A stretch of DNA of 64,000 bases from Pseudomonas brassicacearum (GTDB lineage: Bacteria > Pseudomonadota > Gammaproteobacteria > Pseudomonadales > Pseudomonadaceae): assembly GCF_009601685.2 (NCBI RefSeq), contig NZ_CP045701.2:2418001-2482000 (forward strand). The letters are read 5' to 3'. A program made the translations under genes and the position numbers. The notes under the pieces were generated by a model. It was given only the letters and a program-made list of their open reading frames with translations, ran no database searches and had not been told where the DNA came from. Below, piece after piece: positions 36,364 to 46,185 of the stretch; positions within the stretch are counted from its first letter, which is position 1; every line of letters starts with the position of its first letter.

Positions 36364-37629
36364 TTATGGGACGCGTTGCCAGCAAGCGGTTTTCTTGAAG
36401 CTGCGAACGGACACGCCCCGATAGAACGACCAAATAGCGAGCCCCTGCACGACGACCGCTGCTGTCACGACGGCGACGATGGCATGATTCGGATCGGTGA
36501 AGAGGGTGCGGACCAGGCCGAAAAAGGCCGGGGCGAAGGCGTAGGTGGCTTGGCTGATCGCGATCATCAGGGCGATCACCCTGGCGGTTTGTTCTCGGCT
36601 GAACTCGCTCTGTGCAATCAGTGGCGGCAAGGAGGTGGCATTGCCAATGCCCGAACCGATCAGTACCACGGCTACCCAGGCCATCGTCGGGTGAAGGTCC
36701 AGGCCCAGAAGCATCAGCGTGCCCAGCATCTGGATGGCATACCCGAGGCAGGCCAGGTGCCGGCGGTTCATGCCGTGGATCATCAGGCGTGCGGCGCCGT
36801 ATCGCCCGCCCATCGCACTGGCAGTGGCCAGACCCATGGCGAAGGAGGCGTCATGCGCCCCCATGCGTCCCACCAGGATCGAGTACAGGTGCGCGATCAA
36901 GCCGATCTGGGCGAACAGCCCCAAGGACATGCCGGCTGCCAGGCTGCGGAAACTGGCTGACCTGAGCGTCTGCATGGCGGTCCACGGCGTGGCGCTGGTG
37001 TTGGCCCGCTCGGGTTCCGGCGGGGCTGCATTGTCGGGATGCTGTCCCAGGTTTTGTGGGCTTTTGTTGAAGACCAGAAAGGCGAACGCGCCTATGAGCA
37101 GCACTGCGACGACGCTGATCAGCAGCGCCGCCGTGGCAAAGCCGAAACGCTCGATCAGCAACACCCACAGCGGTGAAAAGATCACGCCACCCAGGCTGGC
37201 GCCGTTGTAGGCCTTGCCCAGGGCCTTGGGTCTTTCCTTGATATACCACGGGGCGATCAGGCTGTTGACGGCCGCAGCCCCCAATGTCACCCAACCGATG
37301 CCCGAGCAGACAGCGCCGGCATACAACACCCAGAGCTGGTTGGCTTGCGCCCAGATGTTCACGCCGATGCCCAGGACGATGCAGCCCAGCAGGGTGATGG
37401 CGGGTATCCCGAAGCGTGCGTAAAGGCGTGGCAGGTTGGCGATGACAATCGTGCCGCTGAGAAAGTGCACGGTCACGGCAGTCGAGACCTGGGCAATCGG
37501 CCAACCCGTGCGCTCCATGACCGCTTGCATATAGATCGGCGGCCCATAGAAGCCAATCCCCCAACCGATCATCGCCAGGACGAACGTGCAGGTCAGTACG
37601 GTCTTGCCAAAAAAGCGCGTGTGAGTCAT
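36364..37629 (-). CDS. MFS transporter (monocarboxylate/OFA-like)
   Basis: A 421-residue MFS protein with about twelve helices. It opens with TVLTCTFVLAMIGWGIGFYGPPIYM, followed by WPIAQVSTAVTVHFLSGTIV, a pattern of the monocarboxylate/oxalate-formate branch. GGAGGAG is six bases from the ATG at 37629, which beats the two upstream in-frame starts that overlap the ribosome binding site. It is convergent with the tartrate LysR gene. Substrate unknown, perhaps an organic acid. Confidence 0.85.
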   Translation of the reverse strand: MTHTRFFGKTVLTCTFVLAMIGWGIGFYGPPIYMQAVMERTGWPIAQVSTAVTVHFLSGTIVIANLPRLYARFGIPAITLLGCIVLGIGVNIWAQANQLWVLYAGAVCSGIGWVTLGAAAVNSLIAPWYIKERPKALGKAYNGASLGGVIFSPLWVLLIERFGFATAALLISVVAVLLIGAFAFLVFNKSPQNLGQHPDNAAPPEPERANTSATPWTAMQTLRSASFRSLAAGMSLGLFAQIGLIAHLYSILVGRMGAHDASFAMGLATASAMGGRYGAARLMIHGMNRRHLACLGYAIQMLGTLMLLGLDLHPTMAWVAVVLIGSGIGNATSLPPLIAQSEFSREQTARVIALMIAISQATYAFAPAFFGLVRTLFTDPNHAIVAVVTAAVVVQGLAIWSFYRGVSVRSFKKTACWQRVP

Positions 37630-37812
37630 CGCCATCTCCTCCAAGGTGGCTCACAGACTATGCGCTCGGCAGGTTCCTCACTTCGAGCTGCGTCGAACAA
37701 TGGATGTCGAGCATGATTGCTTGTTGGATTTGGTTTTCCGGTAGAACTCCGTGACGCTGCTGCCTGCAGTCACGATGCACAGGTCGTTGCAATTCGCGGC
37801 CTGGAGCATCCG

Positions 37813-38205
37813 CTACGTTGATTGGAGCTGAGCTTCGATCGCTTGCTTGTCGATAATCGACCAGACCTCGCGGATCCTGCCGTCTTCGAACGCGTAGAAG
37901 ACGTTTTCCGTGAAGGCGATCCGTGCGCCATTGACCGCAAGCCCCAGGAACTCCCCAGCCGGCGTGCAATTGAATGCCAGGCGAGCCGCCAACTTGGGTG
38001 GGTCGATCACCAGGAATTCGACTTCAAATCGCAAGTCGGGAATGTCCCGATAGTTCGCTTCCAGCATGCTTTGATAGCCATGCAACCCTAATCGTCTCGC
38101 GTTGTGAACCACTTCCTGATGCACAAAAAGGCCCAGGTTTTGCCAATCCTGTGCATTCAGGCAGGCAAGGTAGTGGTTATAAATGTCGGCAAGATTCGAG
38201 GTCAT
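37813..38205 (-). CDS. SnoaL-like/NTF2-fold ester-cyclase-type protein
   Basis: A 130-residue NTF2-like protein: N-terminal helices (IYNHYLACLNAQDWQNLGLFV), then strands with RLAFNCTPAGEFLGLAVNG and FTENVFYAFEDGRIREVW, as in SnoaL polyketide-cyclase relatives. GGAGAA upstream favours the ATG at 38205. A monocistronic gene with a 220-bp divergent spacer to the YciI-like gene. Catalysis is possible but unproven; many such proteins are small-molecule binders. Confidence 0.78.
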   Translation of the reverse strand: MTSNLADIYNHYLACLNAQDWQNLGLFVHQEVVHNARRLGLHGYQSMLEANYRDIPDLRFEVEFLVIDPPKLAARLAFNCTPAGEFLGLAVNGARIAFTENVFYAFEDGRIREVWSIIDKQAIEAQLQST

Positions 38206-38426
38206 GGGGACGGATTCTCCGTTACGTGTCTGTTCCAAGAGCATAGTCATGCCGCAGTTTCGACCTGCTCTTGACTTCATGGCGAGGAGGCTAAGCTCTC
38301 CCAGGCCGCCAACGGCGTCTCGAAAAATAATCGCGTCGACTTGTCGATTTCGACCATTGCCATTCGATTAACCCATAGAGCCGCCACACGGACGGCCTAA
38401 TCCATCCACTCTCAGGAGATCAGAGC

Positions 38427-38852
38427 ATGCGATTTATGGTGATCGTCAAAGCCAGTCCGGAATCGGAAGCCGGAGAAATGCCCAGCGAGCAATTGCTGGC
38501 CGCCATGGGCGCCTACAACGAAGCGTTGGTCAAGGCCGGGGTGATGCTCGCCGGTGAAGGCCTGCACCCCAGTGCCGAGGGCGTGCGGGTGCAGTTTTCC
38601 GGCAAGGACCGGACGGTGATCGACGGGCCCTTTGCTGAAACCAAGGAGCTGATCGCCGGTTTCTGGATCTTCAAGGTCCAGTCACTGCAGGAGGCCATCG
38701 ATTGGGTCAAGCGCTGCCCGAACCCGATGGTCAGCGACAGTGAAATCGAGATCCGCCAGATCTTCGAGCTCGAGGAGTTCGGCGAGTCCTTTACTCCCGA
38801 ATTGCGCGAGCAGGAAGAACGCCTGCGGGCGCAGATGTCCGGCCAATCGTGA
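38427..38852 (+). CDS. YciI-related (YCII/DGPF) family protein
   Basis: A 141-residue protein of the YCII-related group. It opens with RFMVIVKASPESEAG and contains the DGPFAETKELIAGFWI segment that names the DGPF branch. AGGAGA precedes the ATG. It folds as a ferredoxin-like dimer and is often found beside VOC proteins or ECF sigma genes; here a VOC gene follows 23 bp downstream, probably in one operon. Function unknown. Confidence 0.85.
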   Translation: MRFMVIVKASPESEAGEMPSEQLLAAMGAYNEALVKAGVMLAGEGLHPSAEGVRVQFSGKDRTVIDGPFAETKELIAGFWIFKVQSLQEAIDWVKRCPNPMVSDSEIEIRQIFELEEFGESFTPELREQEERLRAQMSGQS

Positions 38853-38875
38853 AGCCAATTACAGGAGACCCCACC

Positions 38876-39283
38876 ATGAGAATCATCCCTTACCTGACCT
38901 TCAACGGTCACTGCAAGCAAGCCTTCGCCTTGTATCAGGAGGTACTCGGTGGCGAGCTGTTTTCCATGTCTTTTGCCGAGGCACCTGAAGAAACCGGGAT
39001 GCCCAAGGATCCCAATCTGATCCTGCACACCTGCCTGACCGTCGGCGCTTTCAGTCTCATGGCCTCCGACTGCCCGCCAGGCCAGCCGTTTCGCAAGCCG
39101 CAAGGCGTGTCGGTCTCGCTCAATGTCGACAGCGTGGAGGAGGCCGAGCGGCTGTTCAATGGCTTGAGTGCAGGTGGCAGCGTTTACATGCCCTTGGAGA
39201 AGACCTTTTGGGCGCAACGCTTTGCCATGTTTGAAGACCGCTTCGGGATTGCCTGGATGGTTAATTGCGAGGGGGAAAAATAA
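38876..39283 (+). CDS. VOC family protein (PhnB/glyoxalase-like)
   Basis: A 135-residue vicinal-oxygen-chelate protein of the PhnB/3-demethylubiquinone-like branch: IIPYLTFNGHCKQAFALYQEVLGG at the start, ILHTCLTVGAFSLMASD in the middle, FEDRFGIAWMVN at the end. ACAGGAGA lies just upstream of the ATG at 38876. It is cotranscribed with the YciI-like gene. No substrate can be read from the sequence. Confidence 0.87.
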   Translation: MRIIPYLTFNGHCKQAFALYQEVLGGELFSMSFAEAPEETGMPKDPNLILHTCLTVGAFSLMASDCPPGQPFRKPQGVSVSLNVDSVEEAERLFNGLSAGGSVYMPLEKTFWAQRFAMFEDRFGIAWMVNCEGEK

Positions 39284-39399
39284 GTCGAGCGCAGCCCATG
39301 GATGGACGACTCGGGTGAGCACGCTCCACGGTTTTGCCTCTGTCAGGTGAACCTTGCGCCAATACTGCTTTCACTTATTAAGTTGCCGTTTTAAGTGGT

Positions 39400-39431
39400 C
39401 CTGTGGGAGCGAGCTTGCTCGCTCCCACAGG
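39400..39431. repeat. REP palindrome
   Basis: CCTGTGGGAGCGAGC (39400-39414) and GCTCGCTCCCACAGG (39417-39431) are perfect 15-bp inverted arms around TT. This is the intact form of the Pseudomonas REP element, placed between the VOC gene and the OPT transporter gene. Confidence 0.85.
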
Positions 39432-39478
39432 GGTCAGTCTGAATTTGGCCGCTGTCTCAGTGCCGATAAGGAATTCGC

Positions 39479-41221
39479 ATGCACCCAATCTCGTCCACAT
39501 TCCCCTTGAACGCCACCGTCGAACGCGAGCTCAGCCCGCGTGCGGTCAGTACGGGCATCGTCCTCGGTATCCTGCTGACACCCTCCAATGTCTATGCCGG
39601 GTTGAAGATCGGTTGGTCGTTCAATATGTCGATCATTGCCTTGCTGATCGGTTATGGCATCTGGCAAGGCCTGGCGAGTCGGTCGGTGGGTCGATTGCCC
39701 TGGACGCTGCACGAAAGCAACATCAACCAGACCGTGGCCTCTGCCGCTGCGTCGATCATTTCCGGTGGGCTGGTCGCGCCCATCCCGGCCTATACCTTGC
39801 TGACCGGCCAGCAGTTGGACGCCATTCCCATGGTGGCCTGGGTCTTTTCGGTGAGCTTCCTGGGGGTCTGGATTGCCTGGTACCTGCGCCCCTCACTGCT
39901 CAATGACAAGGCACTGAAATTTCCCGAGGGCATGGCGACCCTGGAAACATTGCTGCACATCTACAACCACGGTCACGAAGCCGCGACGCGCTTGAAGGTG
40001 CTGCTCAGCGCCGCGTTGCTGTCCGGGCTGGTCAAGGCGCTCGACACCTTCATGTGGGCCATCCCGCGCTGGTCTCCGAGCGCCCAACTGGAGCGCCTGA
40101 CGTTTACCGCCGACCCTTCGCTGTTGTTAGTGGGGTTCGGCGGGATCATCGGTATTCGCGTGGGCCTGACCCTGCTGCTCGGTGCCCTGCTGGCGTGGGG
40201 CGGGTTGGCGCCGTGGCTGCTGGCGCAAGGCCTGGTGCAGTTGCCGGATGGCAGCAGCGGCCCGCAATTCGCGGCGCTGGTGGAGTGGTTGCTCTGGCCG
40301 GGGGTGAGCCTGATGGTCTGCTCGACCCTGGTCTCGTTGGCGATTCGCTTGTGGGCATTGCACAGGTCCACCAAGACGGGCGGCGGGGCGATCTGGACGA
40401 TACCCAAGCCTGGGCCTGCTGCTGGTTTCGTACTGGCTATTTTCCTGGTGGTGAGCTTGCAAGTGCTGTTGTTTGGCATCAACCCATGGATGGCCCTGTT
40501 GACCATTCCCTTGGCGATCTGCCTGGCGGCGGTGGCCGCCCGGGTGGTCGGCGCCACGGGCATTCCACCGATCGGGGCCATCGGGCAATTGTCCCAGTTG
40601 AGCTTTGGCATCGTCGCGCCGGGGCAGGTGCCGATCAACCTGATGAGCGCCAACACCGCCGGCGGTTCGGCCGGGCAGTGCACCGACTTGATGAACGACT
40701 TCAAGGTCGGCCGGGCGATTGGCGCTACGCCGCGCAAGCAGTTGATCGCCCAGACCCTGGGGATTTTCGTCGGTAGCATCGTCGGTGTGTTGGCTTACCT
40801 GGCCCTGATCCCCGACCCGCAAACCATGCTGCTCACCGAAGAGTGGCCAGCCCCGGCAGTCGCCACCTGGAAGGCCGTGGCACAAACCCTGACCCTGGGC
40901 CTGGATTCCTTGTCAGCGAGCATTCGCTGGGCGATTTTCATCGGTGGCCTGGTCGGCTTGTTGTTGGGAGTCCTCGACAGCCTGCTACCGGGGCATCGGG
41001 CTCGCTACCTGCCAAGCACGGCGGCCTTGGGCCTGGCCTTCGTCCTGCCGGCCTCGGTGTCACTGATGATGGCCCTCGGTGCGGTGCTGACGTGGCTGGT
41101 GAGCTGTCGCTGGCCGAGCCTCACGGAACGCTTCGCCATCACCGCGGCGGCGGGGTTGATTGCCGGGGAGAGCATTACCGGGGTGGGGGCGTCGTTGTGG
41201 CAGATGCTTGGGAATGGGTGA
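39479..41221 (+). CDS. OPT-family oligopeptide/metal-chelate transporter
   Basis: A 580-residue membrane protein with about fourteen hydrophobic helices. The conserved opening is TPSNVYAGLKIGWSFNMSI, followed by ESNINQTVASAAASI and LKFPEGMATLETL, characteristic of the bacterial OPT/YSL group that imports peptides or metal chelates with protons. AAGGAA precedes the ATG. A shorter member than many. Monocistronic, flanked by a REP upstream. Substrate unknown. Confidence 0.88.
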   Translation: MHPISSTFPLNATVERELSPRAVSTGIVLGILLTPSNVYAGLKIGWSFNMSIIALLIGYGIWQGLASRSVGRLPWTLHESNINQTVASAAASIISGGLVAPIPAYTLLTGQQLDAIPMVAWVFSVSFLGVWIAWYLRPSLLNDKALKFPEGMATLETLLHIYNHGHEAATRLKVLLSAALLSGLVKALDTFMWAIPRWSPSAQLERLTFTADPSLLLVGFGGIIGIRVGLTLLLGALLAWGGLAPWLLAQGLVQLPDGSSGPQFAALVEWLLWPGVSLMVCSTLVSLAIRLWALHRSTKTGGGAIWTIPKPGPAAGFVLAIFLVVSLQVLLFGINPWMALLTIPLAICLAAVAARVVGATGIPPIGAIGQLSQLSFGIVAPGQVPINLMSANTAGGSAGQCTDLMNDFKVGRAIGATPRKQLIAQTLGIFVGSIVGVLAYLALIPDPQTMLLTEEWPAPAVATWKAVAQTLTLGLDSLSASIRWAIFIGGLVGLLLGVLDSLLPGHRARYLPSTAALGLAFVLPASVSLMMALGAVLTWLVSCRWPSLTERFAITAAAGLIAGESITGVGASLWQMLGNG

Positions 41222-41341
41222 GGAGCGTACAACGATCAAAGTTCGGATGTTGCACGCCGCCCTCACGTTCAGCTGAAGTTTTTCAGCCCGCGTCCAGGGC
41301 TGTTTAGCTTGCTTCTAGGTGCGCCGTGCCCGCTCTAATTA

Positions 41342-41584
41342 CTAAGGCTGGCCTGTGGGCTTGGTGGAGACGATTTTGCCGTAACCTTCTACTGGCGATG
41401 CCTCATTGACCACCAATACACGTTCTTTGCGACACTTGAACTTCACCCCTTTGCGCGGCGCCATGACTCTGGTTGTCTCCATGCACATTGCCTTGGAAGC
41501 AAAGGTTGGCCCTGGTTGTCGCTGCTCGACACAGCCTTCGAAGCCACTGCAGATCGTCATCACAACAAAATAGACAGTCATCAT
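41342..41584 (-). CDS. Small Cys-containing protein of unknown function
   Basis: An 80-residue protein. The N-terminus MMTVYFVVMTICSGFEGC is mildly hydrophobic but too short for a clear signal peptide. Cysteines appear at four places (CSGFEGC, AMCMET, FKCRK), with a basic APRKGVKF segment. GGAG lies about ten bases upstream of the ATG pair at 41584. It lies convergent to the OPT gene and divergent from a binding-protein gene. I recall similar uncharacterised short proteins in pseudomonads but no named family. Confidence 0.55.
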   Translation of the reverse strand: MMTVYFVVMTICSGFEGCVEQRQPGPTFASKAMCMETTRVMAPRKGVKFKCRKERVLVVNEASPVEGYGKIVSTKPTGQP

Positions 41585-41859
41585 CTCGGTGTCGCTCCAT
41601 TGAGTGACGCGGTTGATTACATCCTGTAGTCCAGGTCGGCGGCCCAAACGTTTAGCGGGGTTGCCTACCGATGATGAGCTTGGATTTAATGCCCCAGCAA
41701 TGGCACATGGATACCGCGCGTCGGGAAACCGTCACTGTATTAATTTATTTTTATCTCGTCGTTAACTTCGCCAATAACTTGGCGTCACCCGGGCTACATG
41801 GACGTCAGCAGAACCGGCTATCCTTTTGGAACACCGCATTCTTGGCAAAAAGGGAAGCC

Positions 41860-43077
41860 ATGCCCGACTTCGATCGCACCACCGGCCCCAGACACGGCAC
41901 CACATGCGGTGATCGAACCTGTTCGATTGAGCCCAGGGTACGAAGGTCCTGGCGGCTGCAAATGGCTTCAATAACGATTTCCTGTCTTTTCACGGCAACG
42001 TCCGGGTACGGCCAGGACCTGCCAACCGCAGCGGGTCTCGAAAACGCCACCGTCACAGTGGTTCAAGCGCAGGAAGTCGTTGCCAGGGCCTCCCTTGGCG
42101 CCGTGCGCTGGAGCGGCCCGGTATCCGGCCCGCAAGCCCAGCGGGGCAAGAGCATCGCGCTGGTTGCAGAAGATTTGCGTAACGGAGGCATTGTCGGCGT
42201 CGCGCAGGGGGCCCGTGAGGCCGCCAGCGCGTTGGGCTGGACGCTGAAGATATTCGATGGTGCCGGCTCATCGGCCGGGCGCGCAAAAGCCTTTTCCGAT
42301 GCCCTGGCCGCGAAGCCTGACGGCCTCATCCTGTGCGGCTCCGATGCCCTTGAGAACAAGGCGGCGCTGCTGCTCTTCGCCAACAAGGAGGTGCCGGTGG
42401 TTGGCTGGCACGCCGGGGTGCGCCCCGGGCCGATTGAAGGCACTCCGGTGGCCATGAACGTCACGACCGACCCGCTTGAAGTGGCGCGCCTCACGGCCAT
42501 GGCGGCAGTGGCGCAGTCAGACGGACGCGCCGGCGTGGTCATCCTGACCGACTCCAAGTACAGCATTGCCATGGCGAAAGCCAAGGCCATGGAAGACGTC
42601 ATTCGGGCCTGTCGTGAATGTACGTTGCTGGAGGTGCGCGATGTGGCGATCTCCGAAAGTGGCGAGAAGATGCCGGCGATCACCAAAGAATTGCTTCAGC
42701 GCTATGGCAAGCGCTGGACCCATACGTTGGCCATCAACGACATCTATTTCGACTACTCGATTGCCTCGCTGACCAGCGCCGCCATACCCAGTGACGGCAT
42801 CAGTCTGTTGTCTGCCGGTGACGGCAGCGCTTCGGCTTTCTTGCGCATACAGGCAAAAACCTACCAGACCGTTACTGTGGCCGAGCCGCTCAACCAGCAT
42901 GGCTGGCAAGTGATGGATGAATTGAACCGATTGTTTGCAGGTCAACCAGTGAGCGGCTTCGTCGCGCCGATTCACTTGGTCAATGCCGACAATATCGCCT
43001 TCGATGGCGGGAAAAAATTCCAGTACGATCCTGACAATGGCTATCGAGACATCTATCGCCACCAATGGAATCCCTGA
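41860..43077 (+). CDS. Periplasmic binding protein paired with GGDEF-EAL receptor
   Basis: A 405-residue type I periplasmic binding protein. AGGGAAG at 41851-41857 supports the ATG at 41860. The first 35 residues are polar, then RRSWRLQMASITISCLFTATSGYG-Q resembles a signal peptide, so a later start within this stretch is possible. The mature part shows the sugar-binding fold (SIALVAEDLRNGGIVGVAQGAREAASALGW, GLILCGSDA). It overlaps the following GGDEF-EAL gene by one base (TGATG). No ABC transporter genes are near. It probably feeds ligand status to that receptor. Confidence 0.8.
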   Translation: MPDFDRTTGPRHGTTCGDRTCSIEPRVRRSWRLQMASITISCLFTATSGYGQDLPTAAGLENATVTVVQAQEVVARASLGAVRWSGPVSGPQAQRGKSIALVAEDLRNGGIVGVAQGAREAASALGWTLKIFDGAGSSAGRAKAFSDALAAKPDGLILCGSDALENKAALLLFANKEVPVVGWHAGVRPGPIEGTPVAMNVTTDPLEVARLTAMAAVAQSDGRAGVVILTDSKYSIAMAKAKAMEDVIRACRECTLLEVRDVAISESGEKMPAITKELLQRYGKRWTHTLAINDIYFDYSIASLTSAAIPSDGISLLSAGDGSASAFLRIQAKTYQTVTVAEPLNQHGWQVMDELNRLFAGQPVSGFVAPIHLVNADNIAFDGGKKFQYDPDNGYRDIYRHQWNP

Positions 43078-46000
43078 TGTTGGACATGACTTCCCGGCTT
43101 GGACGCCAGCTATTGCCACAATCGCTGCGCGCACAATTCACCCTGGCGTTCCTGACGCTGGCGCTGCTGATCCTGGCAGCGGGCGCCACGGCGGTCTACG
43201 CGTTGCGCACCTCAAACAGCGCCACTGGTCAACTGACGGATGAACGACTGGTCCGCATGCAAAATGGGCAAGACATGGTGCAGCGCACCTTGCTGATCGA
43301 ACGCCAGACCGACCAGCTGCTGACAACCCGTTCCCCAGACATCCTGCGTTCAAGCTATGCGGCGACCGTCGAACAGCTTGAAGCCCTCGATCAACGGGTG
43401 CAGCAACTGACTGCCGCGAACAGTGGCGTGGCGATACTCGACATGCATCAGTCGAGTCAGATGTTCCGCAATACCGCTAACATCGTTGCGCAGTTGCGAG
43501 AAAGCCTGCTGCAAACCGAAGTCAGCTTCGAGCAGGCCCTGGAGGATCAAACCGCCCGATTAACGGCGACCCAGACCCGGGCCAGCCTCGAACTGGCGGT
43601 GCTGCTTTTCGATCTGCCGCAGGCGGTCGACAGTGAGGCCGTGCAACGGCTGCGGACCCGCTACGAGCACCTGTCACGCACCGCAGGCATGTTACCCGAC
43701 GCTGATGTGCAGACGCCGGATCTCTTTTCCCTGCGCCAGACGCTCATCAATCAGCAGGACGTCCTGCAGCGCTTCAATGAGCAACTCAATGAGGAGGCCG
43801 GGGTCCTCGTCGCGCTGGCCCGTACGCAATCGGACGCCTACACCCAAGACTATCGCGATGCGGTGCAGCGCCTGGTCGAGGCCTCCAATCGCAGCCAGCA
43901 ATGGGTGCTGATCATGTTGGGCGCCAGCCTGGTGTTCGCCTGGTTCGTGACCCGGGTTTTCATGGGCCGCCATGTGCTCGTGCGCCTGAATGAAATAAGC
44001 CGGCAATTGCGTCAGGAACACACGGACAAAACGCATCTGTTGATGGCCGACCATGGGAAGGACGAGATCGGCAACATGGCGCGGGCGGTGAATCAATTTC
44101 TCAAAGACCGGCTTCAGCTGGAGAAAAGAACGGCCCAACTGAGTATCGCCACAGAGCGGCTCGCCGTGCAAAACGACCGATTGGAGCAGGAGGCCATCGT
44201 TCGGGCCGGACAAGGTCATGTCCTGGAACTGATCGCCAGGAGCACCGAGCTTGCAGAGGTGCTCGACAGCCTGGCGCACCTGGTCGAGTCCCAACTGGAG
44301 GGCATGAAGGTGTCCATCCTGGTGCTGGACGAGGAGGGCAAGCACCTGCTGCACGGGGCTGCACCCAGTTTGCCGAAAGCCTATAGCGAACTCATCGACG
44401 GGATCGAGATCGGTCCGAGCGTCGGCTCCTGCGGTACCTCGGCCTATCGCCGAGAGCCGGTCATCGTCACGGACATCGACCAGGATCCACTGTGGCAAGC
44501 GTACCGTTCACTCGTTGCGCCCTATGGGTTTCGCGCCTGCTGGTCGACGCCGATCCTGTCCCATGAGCGCAAGGTCCTGGGTACGTTTGCCTTGTATGCC
44601 AACACCGTACGCAGCCCCAGCGCGGCCGAGACGCAACTGATCGACATGGCGACACCGCTTGCTGGCATTGCGATAGAACGCCAACTGACCGAAAAGCGCA
44701 TTCGCTTCATGGGCGATCATGACGCCCTGACCGGGCTGCCGAATCGCACGCTGCTCGAAGACCGTCTCAAGCAGGCGATGCTATATGCCCAGCGCTACAA
44801 CCGGTTGGTGACCGTGGTGTTTCTCGACCTGGACAAATTCAAACTGGTGAATGACAGCCTTGGGCACAGTGCCGGGGACGAACTGCTGAAAACCGTCGCC
44901 CAGCGCATGTTGGGGTGTGTACGGCGTATCGACACGGTCGTGCGACTGGGCGGCGACGAGTTTGTGATCATCCTGTTCGACCAGCCCTCGGACCTGGACG
45001 GCGTGACGCCAGTGCTGCACAAAATCCAGGAAGCCATCCTGCGGCCGATTCAACTCAGCGGCCATACGCTCCATGTCACCTGCAGCATGGGGTTGTCCAC
45101 TTACCCGGCCGACGGCACGGATACCGACACGCTGCTCAGCAATGCGGACGCCGCCATGTACCGGGCCAAGGAGCTGGGGCGCAACAGCTTCCAGTTCTAT
45201 ACGAGCGAGATGAATAACAAGGTCCAGGGCAAGCTCGCCATGCAGGACGGGCTGCGAAGCGCACTCAATAACGACGAGTTCCTGCTGCTGTACCAGCCAC
45301 AAGTGGATTTGCAGTCAGGCCAGATCATCGGCGTGGAGGCATTGATCCGCTGGCAGCATCCCGAGCTGGGCATGGTCTCTCCCATCAAATTCATTCCCCA
45401 GGCCGAAGAGACCGGGTTGATCGTGCCCATCGGCGACTGGGTGATTCATACCGCCTGCAGACAGAACAAGGCGTGGCAGGATGCCGGTTGGCCGCCGATC
45501 ACCATGTCGGTGAACATTTCCGCCCGACAGTTCATCGAAAGGGACCTGATCGACCGGGTGATGCATGCCTTGCAGGAAACCGGCCTGGACCCGATGTACC
45601 TCGAGCTGGAACTGACCGAAAGCCTGATCATGCAAGACCTTCAGCAAGCCATCAGCAAAATGAAGGCCCTGCAAGCCATGGGGATCAGCCTCTCGATCGA
45701 CGACTTCGGCACTGGCTATTCCAGCCTCGCCGCACTGAAAAGTTTCCCGATCGCCAGACTCAAGATCGACCAGTCGTTCGTGCGCGATCTGCCCGACAAC
45801 GAGAACGACAAAGCCATCGCCACCGCCGTGATTTCGTTGGGGCACAAGCTGAACCTCAAGGTCATTGCCGAAGGTGTCGAAACCCAGGAACAGCAAAGCT
45901 TCTTGCGTGATAACGGCTGCGATGAAATCCAGGGGTACTTTTTCAGCAAAGCGGTCAGCGCGCAGGAAATCGGTTTGTTGCTGCGTACCCACCGGGTACC

Positions 46001-46088
46001 TCAAGCGAGCCGCCTGGCGAGCCCTGGTTCGCCCAGGCAAAACAAACGCGATGTAAAACGCCCGAGCGGTCCAATGTCTGGGAATTGA
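43077..46088 (+). CDS. Membrane GGDEF-EAL protein with HAMP and GAF
   Basis: A 1003-residue c-di-GMP enzyme. TM1 is at about residues 18-42, a helical periplasmic domain runs to about 270, TM2 lies at about 273-293, then HAMP and a coiled coil to about 370, and GAF at about 375-530. GGDEF is at 625-629 (RLGGDEFV) and EAL at 754-756 (GVEALIRW), with DDFGTGYSS, KIDQSFV and EGVET downstream. Both catalytic motifs look intact, so either activity is possible. TGGAA before the ATG at 43077 and the TGATG overlap favour this start over an ATG at 43065. It probably reads the binding protein encoded just upstream. Confidence 0.92.
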   Translation: MLDMTSRLGRQLLPQSLRAQFTLAFLTLALLILAAGATAVYALRTSNSATGQLTDERLVRMQNGQDMVQRTLLIERQTDQLLTTRSPDILRSSYAATVEQLEALDQRVQQLTAANSGVAILDMHQSSQMFRNTANIVAQLRESLLQTEVSFEQALEDQTARLTATQTRASLELAVLLFDLPQAVDSEAVQRLRTRYEHLSRTAGMLPDADVQTPDLFSLRQTLINQQDVLQRFNEQLNEEAGVLVALARTQSDAYTQDYRDAVQRLVEASNRSQQWVLIMLGASLVFAWFVTRVFMGRHVLVRLNEISRQLRQEHTDKTHLLMADHGKDEIGNMARAVNQFLKDRLQLEKRTAQLSIATERLAVQNDRLEQEAIVRAGQGHVLELIARSTELAEVLDSLAHLVESQLEGMKVSILVLDEEGKHLLHGAAPSLPKAYSELIDGIEIGPSVGSCGTSAYRREPVIVTDIDQDPLWQAYRSLVAPYGFRACWSTPILSHERKVLGTFALYANTVRSPSAAETQLIDMATPLAGIAIERQLTEKRIRFMGDHDALTGLPNRTLLEDRLKQAMLYAQRYNRLVTVVFLDLDKFKLVNDSLGHSAGDELLKTVAQRMLGCVRRIDTVVRLGGDEFVIILFDQPSDLDGVTPVLHKIQEAILRPIQLSGHTLHVTCSMGLSTYPADGTDTDTLLSNADAAMYRAKELGRNSFQFYTSEMNNKVQGKLAMQDGLRSALNNDEFLLLYQPQVDLQSGQIIGVEALIRWQHPELGMVSPIKFIPQAEETGLIVPIGDWVIHTACRQNKAWQDAGWPPITMSVNISARQFIERDLIDRVMHALQETGLDPMYLELELTESLIMQDLQQAISKMKALQAMGISLSIDDFGTGYSSLAALKSFPIARLKIDQSFVRDLPDNENDKAIATAVISLGHKLNLKVIAEGVETQEQQSFLRDNGCDEIQGYFFSKAVSAQEIGLLLRTHRVPQASRLASPGSPRQNKRDVKRPSGPMSGN

Positions 46089-46185
46089 TGACGCAGCGTG
46101 CTGTAGCGCTGCTGTGCCAGGCCAAGTGCATATCTGGCAATCGATATATTGCCTGTTCGCCGGTTACCGCAACGAGGACATCATC

